Of a stretch of DNA of 64,000 nucleotides, positions 41,734-51,948 are shown piece by piece. The notes below the pieces were generated by a model. That model was not told the DNA's origin and did not search any database. It saw only the letters and a program-made list of their open reading frames with translations. The stretch's first letter is position 1. The number at the start of each line of letters is the position of its first letter. This DNA is from Phaeobacter sp. HF9A (GTDB taxonomy: Bacteria > Pseudomonadota > Alphaproteobacteria > Rhodobacterales > Rhodobacteraceae), in contig NZ_JAATOX010000007.1 in the NCBI RefSeq assembly GCF_011806385.1, positions 1 through 64,000 on the forward strand. The letters are read 5' to 3'. The position numbers and the translations under genes are program-made.

Positions 41734-42021
41734 ATGCCTGCACTCTGGATTGCACATGTGACAGTGACCGACGCGGAGGCCTATGGAAAATACGCCGAGC
41801 TTGCCGGTCCGGCGATCGCCAAACATGGCGGTACATTTATCGCGCGCGGCGGACGGTTTGTTCAGCTTGAGGGCAAGGAGCGGCCGCGCAATGTGGTGGC
41901 GAAATTCGCCAGCGTTGATGCTGCGGTGGCGTGCTACAACAGCCCTGAATATCAGGAGGCGCTGAGCCACGCGCGTGACGCATCCGAACGCGAGCTGATG
42001 GTCGTCGAGACCAGCGAATAG
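41734..42021 (+). CDS. DUF1330 family protein
   Basis: This 95-aa protein reads LWIAHVTVTDAEAYGKYAELAGPAIAKHGGTFIARGG, spanning 41740-41850, with FASVDAAVACYNSPEYQEAL following. These mark the DUF1330 dimeric alpha/beta-barrel (NIPSNAP-like) family, whose role is unknown. It ends just before an intrinsic terminator and follows alaS by 78 bp, so co-transcription with alaS is possible. Confidence 0.9.
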   Translation: MPALWIAHVTVTDAEAYGKYAELAGPAIAKHGGTFIARGGRFVQLEGKERPRNVVAKFASVDAAVACYNSPEYQEALSHARDASERELMVVETSE

Positions 42022-42048
42022 CGGATCATTCCAGCACTATTGCAAGAT

Positions 42049-42074
42049 AAGGCGCCGTTTGGCGCCTTTTTCTT
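42049..42074 (+). terminator. Intrinsic terminator after the DUF1330 gene
   Basis: AAGGCGCC pairs with GGCGCCTT around GTTT (42049-42068) and is followed by a T-rich run. Confidence 0.9.
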
Positions 42075-42130
42075 TGCGTCTCTGGGGTGTCTGACAGGTA
42101 TATGGAATGCACGTTCCTCTTCCGTCAGGA

Positions 42131-42166
42131 AAACACAAAAAAGGCCGCCAATTCGGCGGCCTTTTG
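42131..42166 (-). terminator. Intrinsic terminator of typA
   Basis: On the minus strand AAAAGGCCGCC (42156-42166) pairs with GGCGGCCTTTT (42140-42150) around a 5-nt loop, and the transcript then reads TTTTTTGTGTTTT. The stem starts 15 bp beyond the typA stop. Confidence 0.92.
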
Positions 42167-42180
42167 TAGATTTGTAGCGA

Positions 42181-44001
42181 CTACTGGTTCGCTTTGGCCA
42201 TCCGCTTGCGCTCATGCGGGTCCAGATAGCGTTTGCGCAGACGCACGGAGCGCGGTGTGACCTCGACCAGCTCGTCGTCGTTGATATAGGCAATGGCCTC
42301 TTCCAGCGAGAGCGTGATCGGCGTGGTCAGGCGGACCGCTTCATCGGTGCCGGAGGCGCGCACGTTGGTCAGCTTCTTGCCTTTGAGCGGGTTCACTTCC
42401 AGATCGTTTTCGCGGCTGTGCTCGCCAATGATCATGCCGGTGTAGACATCTGCCTGCGCGCCGATGAACATCTTGCCGCGCTCTTCGAGGTTCCACAGCG
42501 CATAGGCCACGGATTGGCCGTTCTCCATGGAGATCAGCACCCCGGCACGACGGCCCGGAATGGAGCCCTTATGCGGGGTCCAGCCGTGGAACACGCGGTT
42601 CAGAACGCCGGTGCCACGGGTGTCGGTCAGGAATTCGCCGTGATAGCCGATCAGGCCGCGCGACGGAACATGCGCGATGATCCGCGTTTTGCCGACACCG
42701 GCCGGTTTCATCTCGACCAGCTCGCCCTTGCGGTTGCCGGTGAGTTTTTCAATCACCACGCCGGAGTATTCGTCATCAACGTCGATGGTGGCTTCTTCGA
42801 CCGGCTCCAGACGCTGGCCGTTTTCTTCCTTGAACAGAACCTGCGGACGGGAGATCGACAGTTCGAACCCTTCGCGGCGCATGTTCTCGATCAAAACGCC
42901 CATCTGGAGTTCGCCACGACCTGCAACCTCGAAGGCTTCGCCGCCGGGGGTGTCGCTGACCTGGATGGCCACGTTCAGCTCTGCTTCTTTCATCAGGCGA
43001 TCACGGATGACGCGGGACTGAACCTTTTTGCCGTCACGACCCGCCAGCGGGCTGTCGTTGATGCCAAAGGTCACGGTGATGGTGGGCGGATCGATCGGCT
43101 GAGCGGGCAGGGCCTCGTTGACCGAAGTATCAACCAGCGAATCCGCAACGGTGGCTTTGGTCATGCCGGCAACGGTGACGATATCGCCCGCTTCAGCCAG
43201 ATCGATCGGTTGCTGCGCCAGACCACGGAAGGCCATGATCTTGGTGGCGCGGAAGTTTTCGATCAGCGCGCCATCGCGGCTCAGCGCCTTGATGCTTTCG
43301 CCGACTTTCAGCGTGCCGCTTTCGACGCGACCAGTCAGGATGCGGCCCATGAAGGGATCCGCGCCCAGCGTGGTCGCCAGCATGCGGAAGGGTTCTTCCT
43401 TATGGGCGATCTGCTTGGGGGCGGGGACGTGTTTGACCACCAGATCGAACAGCGCAGAGAGGTCCTTGCGCGGGCCGTCCAGCTCCATATCGGCCCAGCC
43501 GGAGCGACCGGAGGCATACATGGAGGGGAAATCGAGCTGATCATCGTCGGCGCCGAGGTTGGCAAAGAGGTCGAAACATTCGTCCAGCGCGCGGTCCGGC
43601 TCGGCGTCGGGTTTATCGACCTTGTTCAGCACCACGATGGGGCGCAGACCCAGGGCCAGCGCCTTGGAGGTCACGAATTTGGTTTGCGGCATCGGCCCTT
43701 CGGCGGCGTCCACCAGCAGCACAACACCGTCAACCATGGACAGAATCCGCTCCACTTCGCCGCCAAAGTCGGCGTGGCCGGGGGTGTCCACGATGTTGAT
43801 CCGGGTGCCGTTCCATTCCACCGAAGTACATTTGGCGAGAATGGTAATGCCGCGTTCGCGTTCCAGGTCGTTGGAATCCATGGCACGTTCTGCCACGGCC
43901 TGGTTTTCGCGGAAGGCGCCGGATTGTTTCAGAAGCTCGTCAACCAGTGTGGTTTTGCCGTGGTCAACGTGCGCGATGATCGCAATATTGCGCAGGTCCA
44001 T
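42181..44001 (-). CDS. typA: Ribosome-associated translational GTPase TypA/BipA
   Basis: The 606-aa product has G1 [15 protein letters not shown] at residues 10-24, G2/ERERGITI near 48, G3 [16 protein letters not shown] near 73 and G4 [16 protein letters not shown] near 128. EF-G-like domains III and V follow, then the BipA-specific C-terminal domain ([20 protein letters not shown] region and [19 protein letters not shown]). BipA is a non-essential GTPase that helps 50S assembly and stress adaptation. It is a single-gene unit. Confidence 0.97.
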   Translation of the reverse strand: MDLRNIAIIAHVDHGKTTLVDELLKQSGAFRENQAVAERAMDSNDLERERGITILAKCTSVEWNGTRINIVDTPGHADFGGEVERILSMVDGVVLLVDAAEGPMPQTKFVTSKALALGLRPIVVLNKVDKPDAEPDRALDECFDLFANLGADDDQLDFPSMYASGRSGWADMELDGPRKDLSALFDLVVKHVPAPKQIAHKEEPFRMLATTLGADPFMGRILTGRVESGTLKVGESIKALSRDGALIENFRATKIMAFRGLAQQPIDLAEAGDIVTVAGMTKATVADSLVDTSVNEALPAQPIDPPTITVTFGINDSPLAGRDGKKVQSRVIRDRLMKEAELNVAIQVSDTPGGEAFEVAGRGELQMGVLIENMRREGFELSISRPQVLFKEENGQRLEPVEEATIDVDDEYSGVVIEKLTGNRKGELVEMKPAGVGKTRIIAHVPSRGLIGYHGEFLTDTRGTGVLNRVFHGWTPHKGSIPGRRAGVLISMENGQSVAYALWNLEERGKMFIGAQADVYTGMIIGEHSRENDLEVNPLKGKKLTNVRASGTDEAVRLTTPITLSLEEAIAYINDDELVEVTPRSVRLRKRYLDPHERKRMAKANQ

Positions 44002-44153
44002 AAGGTATGCCTTTGATTGGGGTTGCCGCGCGAATAGCGCGATACTGGCCCGATGGCCAGTAGAAAAGACAAATCCGCGTGTTTCATATGCTGCGATGCC
44101 GCAAAGCGCACAGTCTCTCGCGGCGGATCGGGTCGGTTTCGTCTGGATCGGCG

Positions 44154-45323
44154 TCAGATCCTGTTTTGCGCCGTGAACCAGGGCAGCAGCTGCGCGCGCA
44201 GATGGTCCCAGACCGCGGGCACGCCGAGGGCGACCTTGGCCCCAACCCGGGTTTCGAGTTGGGACAGGGTGACGTCATATTCGACCCAGCTGCCGCCGCC
44301 GGTCGCCATATTCAACAGAACCGGCTGCACCCGATCCACCGATTTGGCGTAAATGGCGTCCGGGCTTTGCGCGGCTTCAAACTCCTGCCAGGTCCTCAGG
44401 CAGGCGTCGGCCTGATCGTCGGGCAGCAGGCCAAAGATCCGCCGCGCGGCAGAGAGTTCGGCCGCCTCAATGCGCGCAAGCGCGGCGGCGTCGAGTGCGC
44501 TGTGGATTGGCACATCGCCCGCGTCGATTTCAACAAGGTCATGCAGCAATAACATGATAAGCACGCGATCCAGCTTGATATCGGTGTTGCTATGCCCGGA
44601 CAGGATCCAGGCGTATATCATGATGTGCCAGCTGTGTTCGGCGGAATTCTCATGACGGATGCCCGATGCGATCCGCGAAGCCCTGAGAATGGTCTTGAGC
44701 CGATCCGCCTCGGAGAGGAAAGCGAGGCGGGCGGCAAACATCGGATCCTCAATTGCCTCGCCCTTCAGCAACTGCTTGGCCGCGCGATACGCCTCGGGGA
44801 AGCGGTCCTGCAAGCTTGTCGCGCGCCCGGTGGTCAGGTTTTCCTTGACCACGCGCAGATGGTCCGCCGGAGGCACAGGCGCGCAAAGCGTCTGGAAGAT
44901 CGGCTGGCAGTAATCCAACGCTTTTGCAAAGCGGGCATCGGCGCTTTGGGCGGCTTCGAACTCCTGCCAGATGGCGCTGAGCTCCTGCGCCTGAGGGAGG
45001 GGAAGCAGGCCGAAAATCCGCCGCTGTGCGCGTTCTTCTGCCCGTGCGACGGCCTCCCAATCCGTGGGTTCGTCGATGGGATGGTCGCCTACGTCGATTT
45101 CCACGATATCATGCAGCAGCAACATCTGGATAACGCGCGTGAGGCTGACGGCTTCGGGCGCATAGGGTGCAAAGGCCAGCGCATAGAGCGCCAGATGCCA
45201 GGAATGTTCTGCGGAGTTTTCAACCCGGCTGCCGTCCAGCAACAGGTTCTGACGATCCACCTCGCGCAGCCTTTCGATTTGAGAGAGAAAGTCGAACTGC
45301 TGCGTCAGGGTGTCGGTCGTCAT
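44154..45323 (-). CDS. Tandem HD-domain phosphohydrolase (two YfbR/HDDC2-like domains)
   Basis: The 389-aa product consists of two homologous HD domains. Domain 1 (about residues 10-150) has [16 protein letters not shown] and [15 protein letters not shown]. Domain 2 (about 205-345) has [17 protein letters not shown] and [15 protein letters not shown]. Each retains the H...HD...D metal ligands, and both repeat the phrase [26 protein letters not shown]. Single-domain relatives (YfbR, HDDC2) are 5'-deoxynucleotidases. The fused duplication is odd, since these enzymes usually dimerise, so the gene may encode an intramolecular dimer. Its start overlaps the 82-aa gene by four bases. Confidence 0.87.
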   Translation of the reverse strand: MTTDTLTQQFDFLSQIERLREVDRQNLLLDGSRVENSAEHSWHLALYALAFAPYAPEAVSLTRVIQMLLLHDIVEIDVGDHPIDEPTDWEAVARAEERAQRRIFGLLPLPQAQELSAIWQEFEAAQSADARFAKALDYCQPIFQTLCAPVPPADHLRVVKENLTTGRATSLQDRFPEAYRAAKQLLKGEAIEDPMFAARLAFLSEADRLKTILRASRIASGIRHENSAEHSWHIMIYAWILSGHSNTDIKLDRVLIMLLLHDLVEIDAGDVPIHSALDAAALARIEAAELSAARRIFGLLPDDQADACLRTWQEFEAAQSPDAIYAKSVDRVQPVLLNMATGGGSWVEYDVTLSQLETRVGAKVALGVPAVWDHLRAQLLPWFTAQNRI

Positions 45324-45568
45324 CGTTGGTTTTGAGCCTCTGCTTCGAGTGCAGCCTTGGCATCCGCCAGGCGTTTGTTGAGAAACTCGCGTGCCTTGCG
45401 CTCGGCCAGTCGCACGCGGATCTCTGTCAGGAAGGCTTCTTCCAGAGATTGGGAGGCCGCCCCGAGGACTTGGGCAACCTCCATATAGATGCGGTCCTCA
45501 TTGAGAACGTCCTGGATTTTTAACGTGTCCTCCGCCAGCTTTTCAGCCAGCTTATCCAGTCCTGCCAT
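45320..45568 (-). CDS. Small helical protein of unknown function
   Basis: This 82-aa charged, helix-rich protein reads MAGLDKLAEKLAEDTLKIQD and VRLAERKAREFLNKRLADAK, with no signal peptide or cysteine, and its C-terminal half is probably coiled coil. It is embedded in an operon: the ATG overlaps the hydrolase stop by one base (TAATG) and its stop overlaps the HD gene start by four bases (ATGA). That tight coupling makes it a real gene. I do not recognise a characterised family. Confidence 0.8.
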   Translation of the reverse strand: MAGLDKLAEKLAEDTLKIQDVLNEDRIYMEVAQVLGAASQSLEEAFLTEIRVRLAERKAREFLNKRLADAKAALEAEAQNQR

Positions 45569-46221
45569 TAGCGCGAGGTCTCTGTCAGGCGGCGTTTCAC
45601 ATAATCGGAAACGGTGCCGATCATCGTGTCCATATGCTGATCTTGGAAGAAATGGTCAGCGCCTTCCACCTCGGTATGGGTGATGGTGATGCCCTTTTGC
45701 TCGTGCAGCTTGTTGACCAGACCAACGGTATCGGCGGGCGGTGCGACGCGATCCGCGGTGCCGTTGATGATCAGACCCGAAGACGGGCAGGGCGCGAGGA
45801 AGGAGAAATCATACATATTGGCCGGCGGTGCGACCGAGATGAAACCGGTGATCTCTGGGCGGCGCATCAACAGCTGCATGCCGATCCAGGCGCCAAAGGA
45901 GAAGCCCGCAACCCAGCAATGCTTGGAGTTGTTGTTCATCGACTGGAGGTAATCCAGCGCCGAGGCCGCATCGGACAATTCGCCCACGCCCTGATCATAT
46001 TCGCCCTGCGAGCGACCGACGCCGCGGAAGTTGAACCGCAGGACCGTGAAACCCATATTATAGAACGCATAGTGGAGGTTATAGACCACCTTGTTGTTCA
46101 TGGTGCCGCCAAATTGAGGATGCGGATGCAACACGATCGCGATCGGCGCGTCCCTTTCCTTTTGCGGGTGATAACGGCCTTCCAGGCGTCCTTCGGGTCC
46201 GGGGAAAATGACCTCAGGCAT
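45568..46221 (-). CDS. Alpha/beta hydrolase (dienelactone-hydrolase-like)
   Basis: The 217-aa product has HPHPQFGGTMNNKVVYNL with the oxyanion histidines, FNFRGVGRSQGEYDQGVGE, the nucleophile elbow GFSFGAW near residue 105, and a late aspartate/histidine pair in INGTADRVAPP and EGADHFFQDQ. It is a cytoplasmic serine hydrolase of unknown substrate. It is the first gene of the hydrolase-82 aa-HD operon and diverges from iscR across a 184-bp region carrying the Irr-type palindrome. Confidence 0.88.
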   Translation of the reverse strand: MPEVIFPGPEGRLEGRYHPQKERDAPIAIVLHPHPQFGGTMNNKVVYNLHYAFYNMGFTVLRFNFRGVGRSQGEYDQGVGELSDAASALDYLQSMNNNSKHCWVAGFSFGAWIGMQLLMRRPEITGFISVAPPANMYDFSFLAPCPSSGLIINGTADRVAPPADTVGLVNKLHEQKGITITHTEVEGADHFFQDQHMDTMIGTVSDYVKRRLTETSR

Positions 46222-46293
46222 GGGGGGATGGATCCTATTCTCTTTTTGGCGCGGATGCAGAAGACAAATACTTGACGAATTTTCTCCGGCACC

Positions 46294-46309
46294 TTAGAAC
46301 TATTCTAAA
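46294..46309. promoter_or_regulatory. Irr/ICE-type iron-control palindrome
   Basis: TTAGAACTATTCTAAA fits the iron-control element (TTTAGAA-N3-TTCTAAA) used by Irr in alphaproteobacteria. It overlaps a possible -10 (TAGAAC) 17 bp downstream of TTGACG at 46272-46277, so it could block or modulate transcription toward iscR. Confidence 0.7.
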
Positions 46310-46352
46310 GAGGCGCAGGTGGACACCAGCACCTTGTCAAGCTGAGATACGC

Positions 46353-46373
46353 ATTGACAGGGGTATCGTCAAT
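46353..46373. promoter_or_regulatory. Second palindrome in the iscR promoter region, possible Rrf2-type operator
   Basis: ATTGAC and GTCAAT form a perfect 6-bp inverted repeat separated by 9 bp, 32 bp upstream of the iscR start. Rrf2-family regulators such as IscR often bind such sites near their own gene. The identity of the binder is an inference. Confidence 0.45.
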
Positions 46374-46405
46374 CATTTGCTGCGTTTTCGCGAGAGGGTG
46401 AGCAA

Positions 46406-46864
46406 ATGAAGCTATCAACCAAGGGACGGTATGCGATGGTGGCGCTGGCTGATATCGCGCTTCAACCCGCTGACGGGCTGGTCGTGCTTGCCGATATTTC
46501 CAAGCGTCAGGATATTTCCTTGCCCTATCTGGAACAGCTTTTTGTCAAGCTGCGCCGCGCGGGGCTGGTGGCGTCTGTGCGTGGTCCGGGCGGTGGATAC
46601 CGTCTGGCGCGTCCCACGTCGGAAATTCGCGTGGTCGAGATCCTGTCGGCGGTGGATGAAACCGTGGATGCAATGCACAAGGGGGCCGGGGTCTCCGGCG
46701 GGTCTTGTGGCAGCCGCGCGCAATCGCTGACCAATCGCCTTTGGGAAGGACTCAGCGCCCATGTCTATGTTTTCCTTCATCAAACGCGGCTTTCGGATGT
46801 GATCGAAAATGATCTGGCGCCTTGTCCGGCGGTTCCGAACCTGTTTGCTGTGGTGGACGAGTAA
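46406..46864 (+). CDS. iscR: Rrf2-family Fe-S regulator IscR
   Basis: The 152-aa product starts MKLSTKGRYAMVALADIA and has the winged-helix recognition segment LPYLEQLFVKLRRAGLVASVRGPGGGYRL (46523-46610). E. coli IscR binds a [2Fe-2S] cluster with three cysteines around residues 92-104; here that loop has only Cys101 (SGGSCGSRAQ), with one more at Cys140. I recall that Rhodobacter IscR likewise lacks the usual ligands. It heads the iscS-suf operon and should repress it when Fe-S supply is adequate. Confidence 0.92.
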   Translation: MKLSTKGRYAMVALADIALQPADGLVVLADISKRQDISLPYLEQLFVKLRRAGLVASVRGPGGGYRLARPTSEIRVVEILSAVDETVDAMHKGAGVSGGSCGSRAQSLTNRLWEGLSAHVYVFLHQTRLSDVIENDLAPCPAVPNLFAVVDE

Positions 46865-46906
46865 TGCCGTTTGCGCCGGCCAACGGACAGTGTAAAAGAT
46901 GCATCC

Positions 46907-47950
46907 ATGACCCGTGTTTATCTCGATCATAACGCCACATCCCCGCTGCGCCCAGAGGCGCGCGCGGCGATGATTGCGGCGATGGATATCTGCGGTAATC
47001 CCTCGTCCGTGCATGCCGAAGGTCGCGCCGCCAAGGCCGCGGTGGAGCGTGCCCGGGCGCAGGTCGCGGCTGCCTTTGGTGCGGATGGGGCGGATGTGGT
47101 CTTTACCTCGGGCTCAACCGAGGGGGCGGCGTTAGCGTTGGCCGGGCGTGACTTGCATGGTGCTGTGGTTGAACATGATGCCGTAAGGGCCGGAATTATC
47201 GAAGATCTTTCGGTTGATACGCTGGGGCGCGTCACGGTAACGGATGCGGCCAGGAGCTGCGTTCAGCTGGCTAATTCGGAAACCGGTGTCATTCAGGACC
47301 TGCCCGAAGGCTTGGCGGTGACGGATGCCACGCAGGCCTTTGGCAAGCTGCCGGTGGCGTTTAACTGGATGGGCGCGACCATGGCGCTGATCTCGGCGCA
47401 TAAGCTCGGCGGACCCAAGGGGGTCGGCGCGGTTGTGTTGAAGCGCGGCACAGAGCTTGCGGCGCAGATCCGCGGTGGTGGTCAGGAAATGGGGCGGCGC
47501 TCCGGGACGGAAAATGTCATTGGAATCGTAGGGTTCGGCGCCGCAGCTGAAGCAGCGGCCAGGGATCTTGACGCAGGTCTCTGGGATCGGGTTGCAGCGC
47601 TGCGGGACCTGATGGAGAAGAGCATCGAGGCCGCGTGCCCCGAGACGATTTTTGTGGGCAAGGGCGCGCGCCGCCTGCCCAATACCTCTTGTTTTGCCAC
47701 GCCCGGATGGAAGGGCGAAACGCAGGTGATGCAGATGGATCTGGCCGGTTTCGCGATCAGCGCGGGCAGTGCCTGTTCCAGTGGCAAGGTGCGCGCCAGC
47801 GCGGTTCTGACCGCGATGGGATTTGACGAGATGACGGCCCAGGGTGCGATCCGCGTATCGCTCGGGCCGCAAACAACAGAAACGGATGTGCTGCGCTTCA
47901 CCGAAGCATGGTGCGCCAAACAGAAGAAACATCGCGCCCGCTCGGCGTGA
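46907..47950 (+). CDS. iscS: Cysteine desulfurase, IscS/NifS type
   Basis: The 347-aa PLP enzyme begins TRVYLDHNATSPLRPEARAAM. It has NSETGVIQDL, the PLP-lysine segment ISAHKLGGPKGVGAVV near residue 170 and the active-site loop SAGSACSSGKV with Cys290. It delivers sulfur from cysteine as a persulfide. It is about 50 aa shorter than E. coli IscS and encodes the second desulfurase of the same operon besides sufS. The ATG at 46907 was chosen over an upstream frame start because the conserved N-terminus begins here. Confidence 0.93.
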   Translation: MTRVYLDHNATSPLRPEARAAMIAAMDICGNPSSVHAEGRAAKAAVERARAQVAAAFGADGADVVFTSGSTEGAALALAGRDLHGAVVEHDAVRAGIIEDLSVDTLGRVTVTDAARSCVQLANSETGVIQDLPEGLAVTDATQAFGKLPVAFNWMGATMALISAHKLGGPKGVGAVVLKRGTELAAQIRGGGQEMGRRSGTENVIGIVGFGAAAEAAARDLDAGLWDRVAALRDLMEKSIEAACPETIFVGKGARRLPNTSCFATPGWKGETQVMQMDLAGFAISAGSACSSGKVRASAVLTAMGFDEMTAQGAIRVSLGPQTTETDVLRFTEAWCAKQKKHRARSA

Positions 47951-47965
47951 GTTCAGGAGAAGAAA

Positions 47966-49486
47966 ATGGCCGCTCTGGACCAATTCGAAGCAAAGGAAGG
48001 CGTTGATCAGGAAACGGTGGATGCCGTTCGCGATGTCAGCACCTATAAATACGGCTGGAACACCGATATCGAGATGGAATACGCCCCCAAAGGCGTGAAC
48101 CCGGATATCGTGCGGCTGATCTCGAGCAAGAACGAAGAGCCCGAGTGGATGACCGAATGGCGCCTGCAAGCCTTTGAGCGCTGGACCGGCATGAAAGAGC
48201 CGAACTGGGCGATGGTGAACTATCCCGAGATCGACTTTCAGGACCAGTATTATTATGCCCGCCCCAAGAGCATGGAAGTGAAGCCGAAGTCGCTGGATGA
48301 GGTCGATCCCAAGCTGCTCGATACATATGCTAAGCTCGGTATCCCGTTGAAAGAACAAATGATTCTTGCGGGCGTAGAGGGTGCCGAAGAGGCCCAGACC
48401 GAAGAGCGCAAAGTTGCCGTGGATGCTGTATTTGACTCGGTTTCCGTCGGCACCACCTTTCAGGCCGAGCTGAAAAAAGCGGGCGTGATTTTCTGTTCCA
48501 TCTCGGAAGCGATCCGCGAACATCCCGAGCTGGTCAAGAAATACCTCGGCACCGTTGTGCCCGCGTCTGACAACTTCTATGCGACGCTGAACTCGGCCGT
48601 GTTCTCTGATGGCTCCTTCGTTTATGTGCCGCCGGGCGTGCGCTGCCCGATGGAGCTGAGCACCTATTTCCGCATCAACGCGGAAAACACCGGTCAGTTC
48701 GAACGCACGCTGATTATTGCCGATAAAGGCAGTTATGTCAGCTACCTGGAAGGCTGTACCGCGCCGCAACGCGACACCGCGCAGCTGCATGCCGCCGTAG
48801 TCGAGATCATCATAGAAGAAGATGCCGAGGTGAAATACTCCACCGTTCAGAACTGGTATCCCGGTGATGAAAACGGCAAGGGCGGCATCTATAACTTCGT
48901 GACCAAACGTGCCGATTGCCGGGGCGACCGCGCCAAGGTGATGTGGACGCAAGTCGAAACCGGCTCTGCCGTGACCTGGAAATATCCCTCCTGCATCCTG
49001 CGTGGCAACGAGAGCCAGGGCGAATTCTACTCGATCGCCATCGCCAACAATATGCAACAGGCCGACACCGGCACCAAGATGATCCATCTCGGCAAGAATA
49101 CCAAGTCGCGCATCGTCTCCAAGGGGATTTCGGCCGGCAAGGCGCAGAACACCTATCGTGGCCTTGTGTCGATGCACCCCAAAGCGAAGAATTCGCGCAA
49201 CTATACCCAATGCGACAGCTTGCTGATCGGCGATAAATGCGGCGCGCACACGGTGCCCTATATCGAGGTGAAGAACAATTCCTCCCGCGTGGAACATGAG
49301 GCGACCACCTCCAAGGTGGACGACGATCAATTGTTCTACTGCCGCCAGCGTGGCATGGACGAGGAAGAGGCGGTCGCTCTGGTGGTGAACGGCTTCTGCA
49401 AGGACGTGCTGCAAGCGCTGCCGATGGAGTTCGCGATGGAAGCCCAGCAGCTCGTTGCGATTTCGCTGGAAGGTTCTGTGGGCTAA
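47966..49486 (+). CDS. sufB: Fe-S cluster scaffold subunit SufB
   Basis: The 506-aa product shows the SufB layout: N-terminal [37 protein letters not shown] region near residue 160, [13 protein letters not shown] near 255 (conserved Cys), and the C-terminal [22 protein letters not shown] (49240-49306), where the cysteine/glutamate ligands of the SufBCD complex lie. SufB assembles the nascent cluster with SufC and SufD using sulfur from SufS. GGAGAAGAA precedes the ATG, 15 bp after iscS. Confidence 0.97.
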   Translation: MAALDQFEAKEGVDQETVDAVRDVSTYKYGWNTDIEMEYAPKGVNPDIVRLISSKNEEPEWMTEWRLQAFERWTGMKEPNWAMVNYPEIDFQDQYYYARPKSMEVKPKSLDEVDPKLLDTYAKLGIPLKEQMILAGVEGAEEAQTEERKVAVDAVFDSVSVGTTFQAELKKAGVIFCSISEAIREHPELVKKYLGTVVPASDNFYATLNSAVFSDGSFVYVPPGVRCPMELSTYFRINAENTGQFERTLIIADKGSYVSYLEGCTAPQRDTAQLHAAVVEIIIEEDAEVKYSTVQNWYPGDENGKGGIYNFVTKRADCRGDRAKVMWTQVETGSAVTWKYPSCILRGNESQGEFYSIAIANNMQQADTGTKMIHLGKNTKSRIVSKGISAGKAQNTYRGLVSMHPKAKNSRNYTQCDSLLIGDKCGAHTVPYIEVKNNSSRVEHEATTSKVDDDQLFYCRQRGMDEEEAVALVVNGFCKDVLQALPMEFAMEAQQLVAISLEGSVG

Positions 49487-49524
49487 TGGCAGGCCCCTGG
49501 CAAAAACGCAAAGGAGACACGCCC

Positions 49525-49839
49525 ATGATCATCACCACAACGAATACCGTCGAAGGCTATCAGATCGCCGACTACAAAGGCATCGTCGTGGGCGAGGCGA
49601 TCATGGGGGCGAATGTGGTCCGCGATGTTTTTGCCTCCATCACCGATATCGTCGGTGGCCGCTCCGGCGCCTATGAAAGCAAGCTGCAAGATGCCCGCGA
49701 AACCGCGCTGCACGAGCTCGAAGAGCGCGCCCGCGCGCTCGGGGCCAATGCGGTGGTTGGCGTGGATCTGGATTACGAGGTTGTCGGCCAGTCGATGCTG
49801 ATGGTCTCCGCCAGCGGCACCGCCGTGGTGATCGGTTAG
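49525..49839 (+). CDS. YbjQ/UPF0145 family protein inside the suf operon
   Basis: This 104-aa protein reads [24 protein letters not shown], with [20 protein letters not shown] at residues 70-90. It matches the UPF0145/YbjQ family, which forms pentameric rings and has been described as putative heavy-metal binding. AAAGGAGA precedes the ATG at 49525; an ATG at 49486 overlaps the sufB stop and is less likely. Its place between sufB and sufC suggests a link to Fe-S assembly or metal status, which is unproven. Confidence 0.85.
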   Translation: MIITTTNTVEGYQIADYKGIVVGEAIMGANVVRDVFASITDIVGGRSGAYESKLQDARETALHELEERARALGANAVVGVDLDYEVVGQSMLMVSASGTAVVIG

Positions 49840-49905
49840 GATATTCGCCCTTCGGGGCAAAGGAACATGGGGCAGCTGCTCCACTAGATATGAGACGAGG
49901 AAAAA

Positions 49906-50660
<755 letters not shown>

Positions 50661-50661
<1 letters not shown>

Positions 50662-51941
50662 TGGCGCTTCCCGAGTTGAAACAAACCACGACAGAGGCGC
50701 GACTGGCCTCTGTTACTCTGCCCGAAGGTGGCTGCCTGGAGCCCGCACGCCGTGCCGCGTTGTCGCGCGTGCAGGGCATGGGCCTGCCGGATCGTCGGGA
50801 TGAATATTGGAAATACACCCGCCCGGACACGCTGATCTCGGTCGATGTGACCAAGGCGGCAGTGTTCGAAACCGATGAAACGCCGGCCTTCAGCGAGTTT
50901 GATCGTCTTCAGATCGTCTTTGTTGATGGTGTCTTTGATGCCGAGGCGTCGGATGATCTGTCACTTGAAGGGGTCAGCATTGAGCGGCTCGCCGATGTGC
51001 AGGGCAAAGATATCCATTGGGTCAAAGACCTGTACGGCGTTCTTGAAGCGCGTGGACAGACCCCGGTGGAGCGTCCCCTTGCGGCGTTCAACACCGCATT
51101 TGCAACTGATGGTGTTGTGATCCATGTGACCGGCACGCCCTCAAAACCGATCAATCTGACCTATCGGCACGCGAATGACAGCTCTGATGCGATCCTGCAT
51201 CACGTGATCAAGGTGGACAGCGGCGCCGAGGCGACAATCCTGGAAAACGGACCGGCCGCTGCGCGCTTTAACAAGGTGATGGAAATCGACATCGCCGACA
51301 AGGGGACCTTGCATCTGCTGCGCGCTCAGGGTCGTGATCACGAACGTCGCGCTGCGACGCATCTCTTTGCGCACCTGGGCGAGGAGTCGGCATTCAAGAG
51401 TTTCACCCTGACGGTCAATGGCGTTCTCACCCGCAACGAGGCGGTGGTCGAGTTCACCGGCGACAATGCCATGGCCCATGTGGCTGGCGCCTGCGTCGGG
51501 GACGGGGACTTCCATCATGATGACACGGTTTTCATCACCCATGACGCGGTGAATTGTGAAAGCCGTCAGGTTTTCAAGAAGGTGCTGCGCAACGGGGCGA
51601 CGGGCGTTTTTCAGGGCAAGATCCTGGTGAAGGAAGGCGCGCAAAAGACTGACGGATATCAAATTTCTCAGTCTTTGCTGCTGGACGACGACAGCCAGTT
51701 CCTGGCCAAGCCAGAGCTCGAAATCTATGCCGACGACGTGGCCTGCTCGCATGGCTCCACCTCTGGTGCGATTGACGAGGACGGGCTCTTCTACCTGCGC
51801 TCTCGTGGCGTTCCGATTGGCGAGGCCACCGATCTGATGACGCTGGCTTTCCTTGCCGAAGCGGTGGAGGAAATCGACGACAGCGAGATCGCAGCCAGCA
51901 TCAACGACCGCCTTTACGGCTGGCTCGCCCGTCGGCGCTGA
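50661..51941 (+). CDS. sufD: Fe-S assembly protein SufD
   Basis: The 426-aa product has the SufD-like beta-helix core with VVEFTGDNAMAHVAGACVGDGDFHHDDTVF (51448-51531) and the C-terminal DDVACSHGSTSGAIDEDGLFYLRSRGVP (51733-51816), the SufD His/Cys/Ser region used in the SufBC2D interface. Its low-identity N-terminus (GLPDRRDEYWKYTRPD) is also typical. It partners SufB and SufC and is implicated in iron entry. Confidence 0.96.
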
Positions 51942-51948
51942 GGTCAGC

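Noticed and set aside
44043-44062. TACTGGCC/GGCCAGTA hairpin upstream of typA
   Set aside because: No U-tract on either strand and no known leader motif; too little to call a terminator or riboswitch.
47132-49414. Long open frame on the minus strand (about 760 codons)
   Set aside because: It is the antisense of iscS and sufB, whose protein motifs and operon spacing are unambiguous; the antisense product has a non-biological His/Gly/Arg-rich composition.
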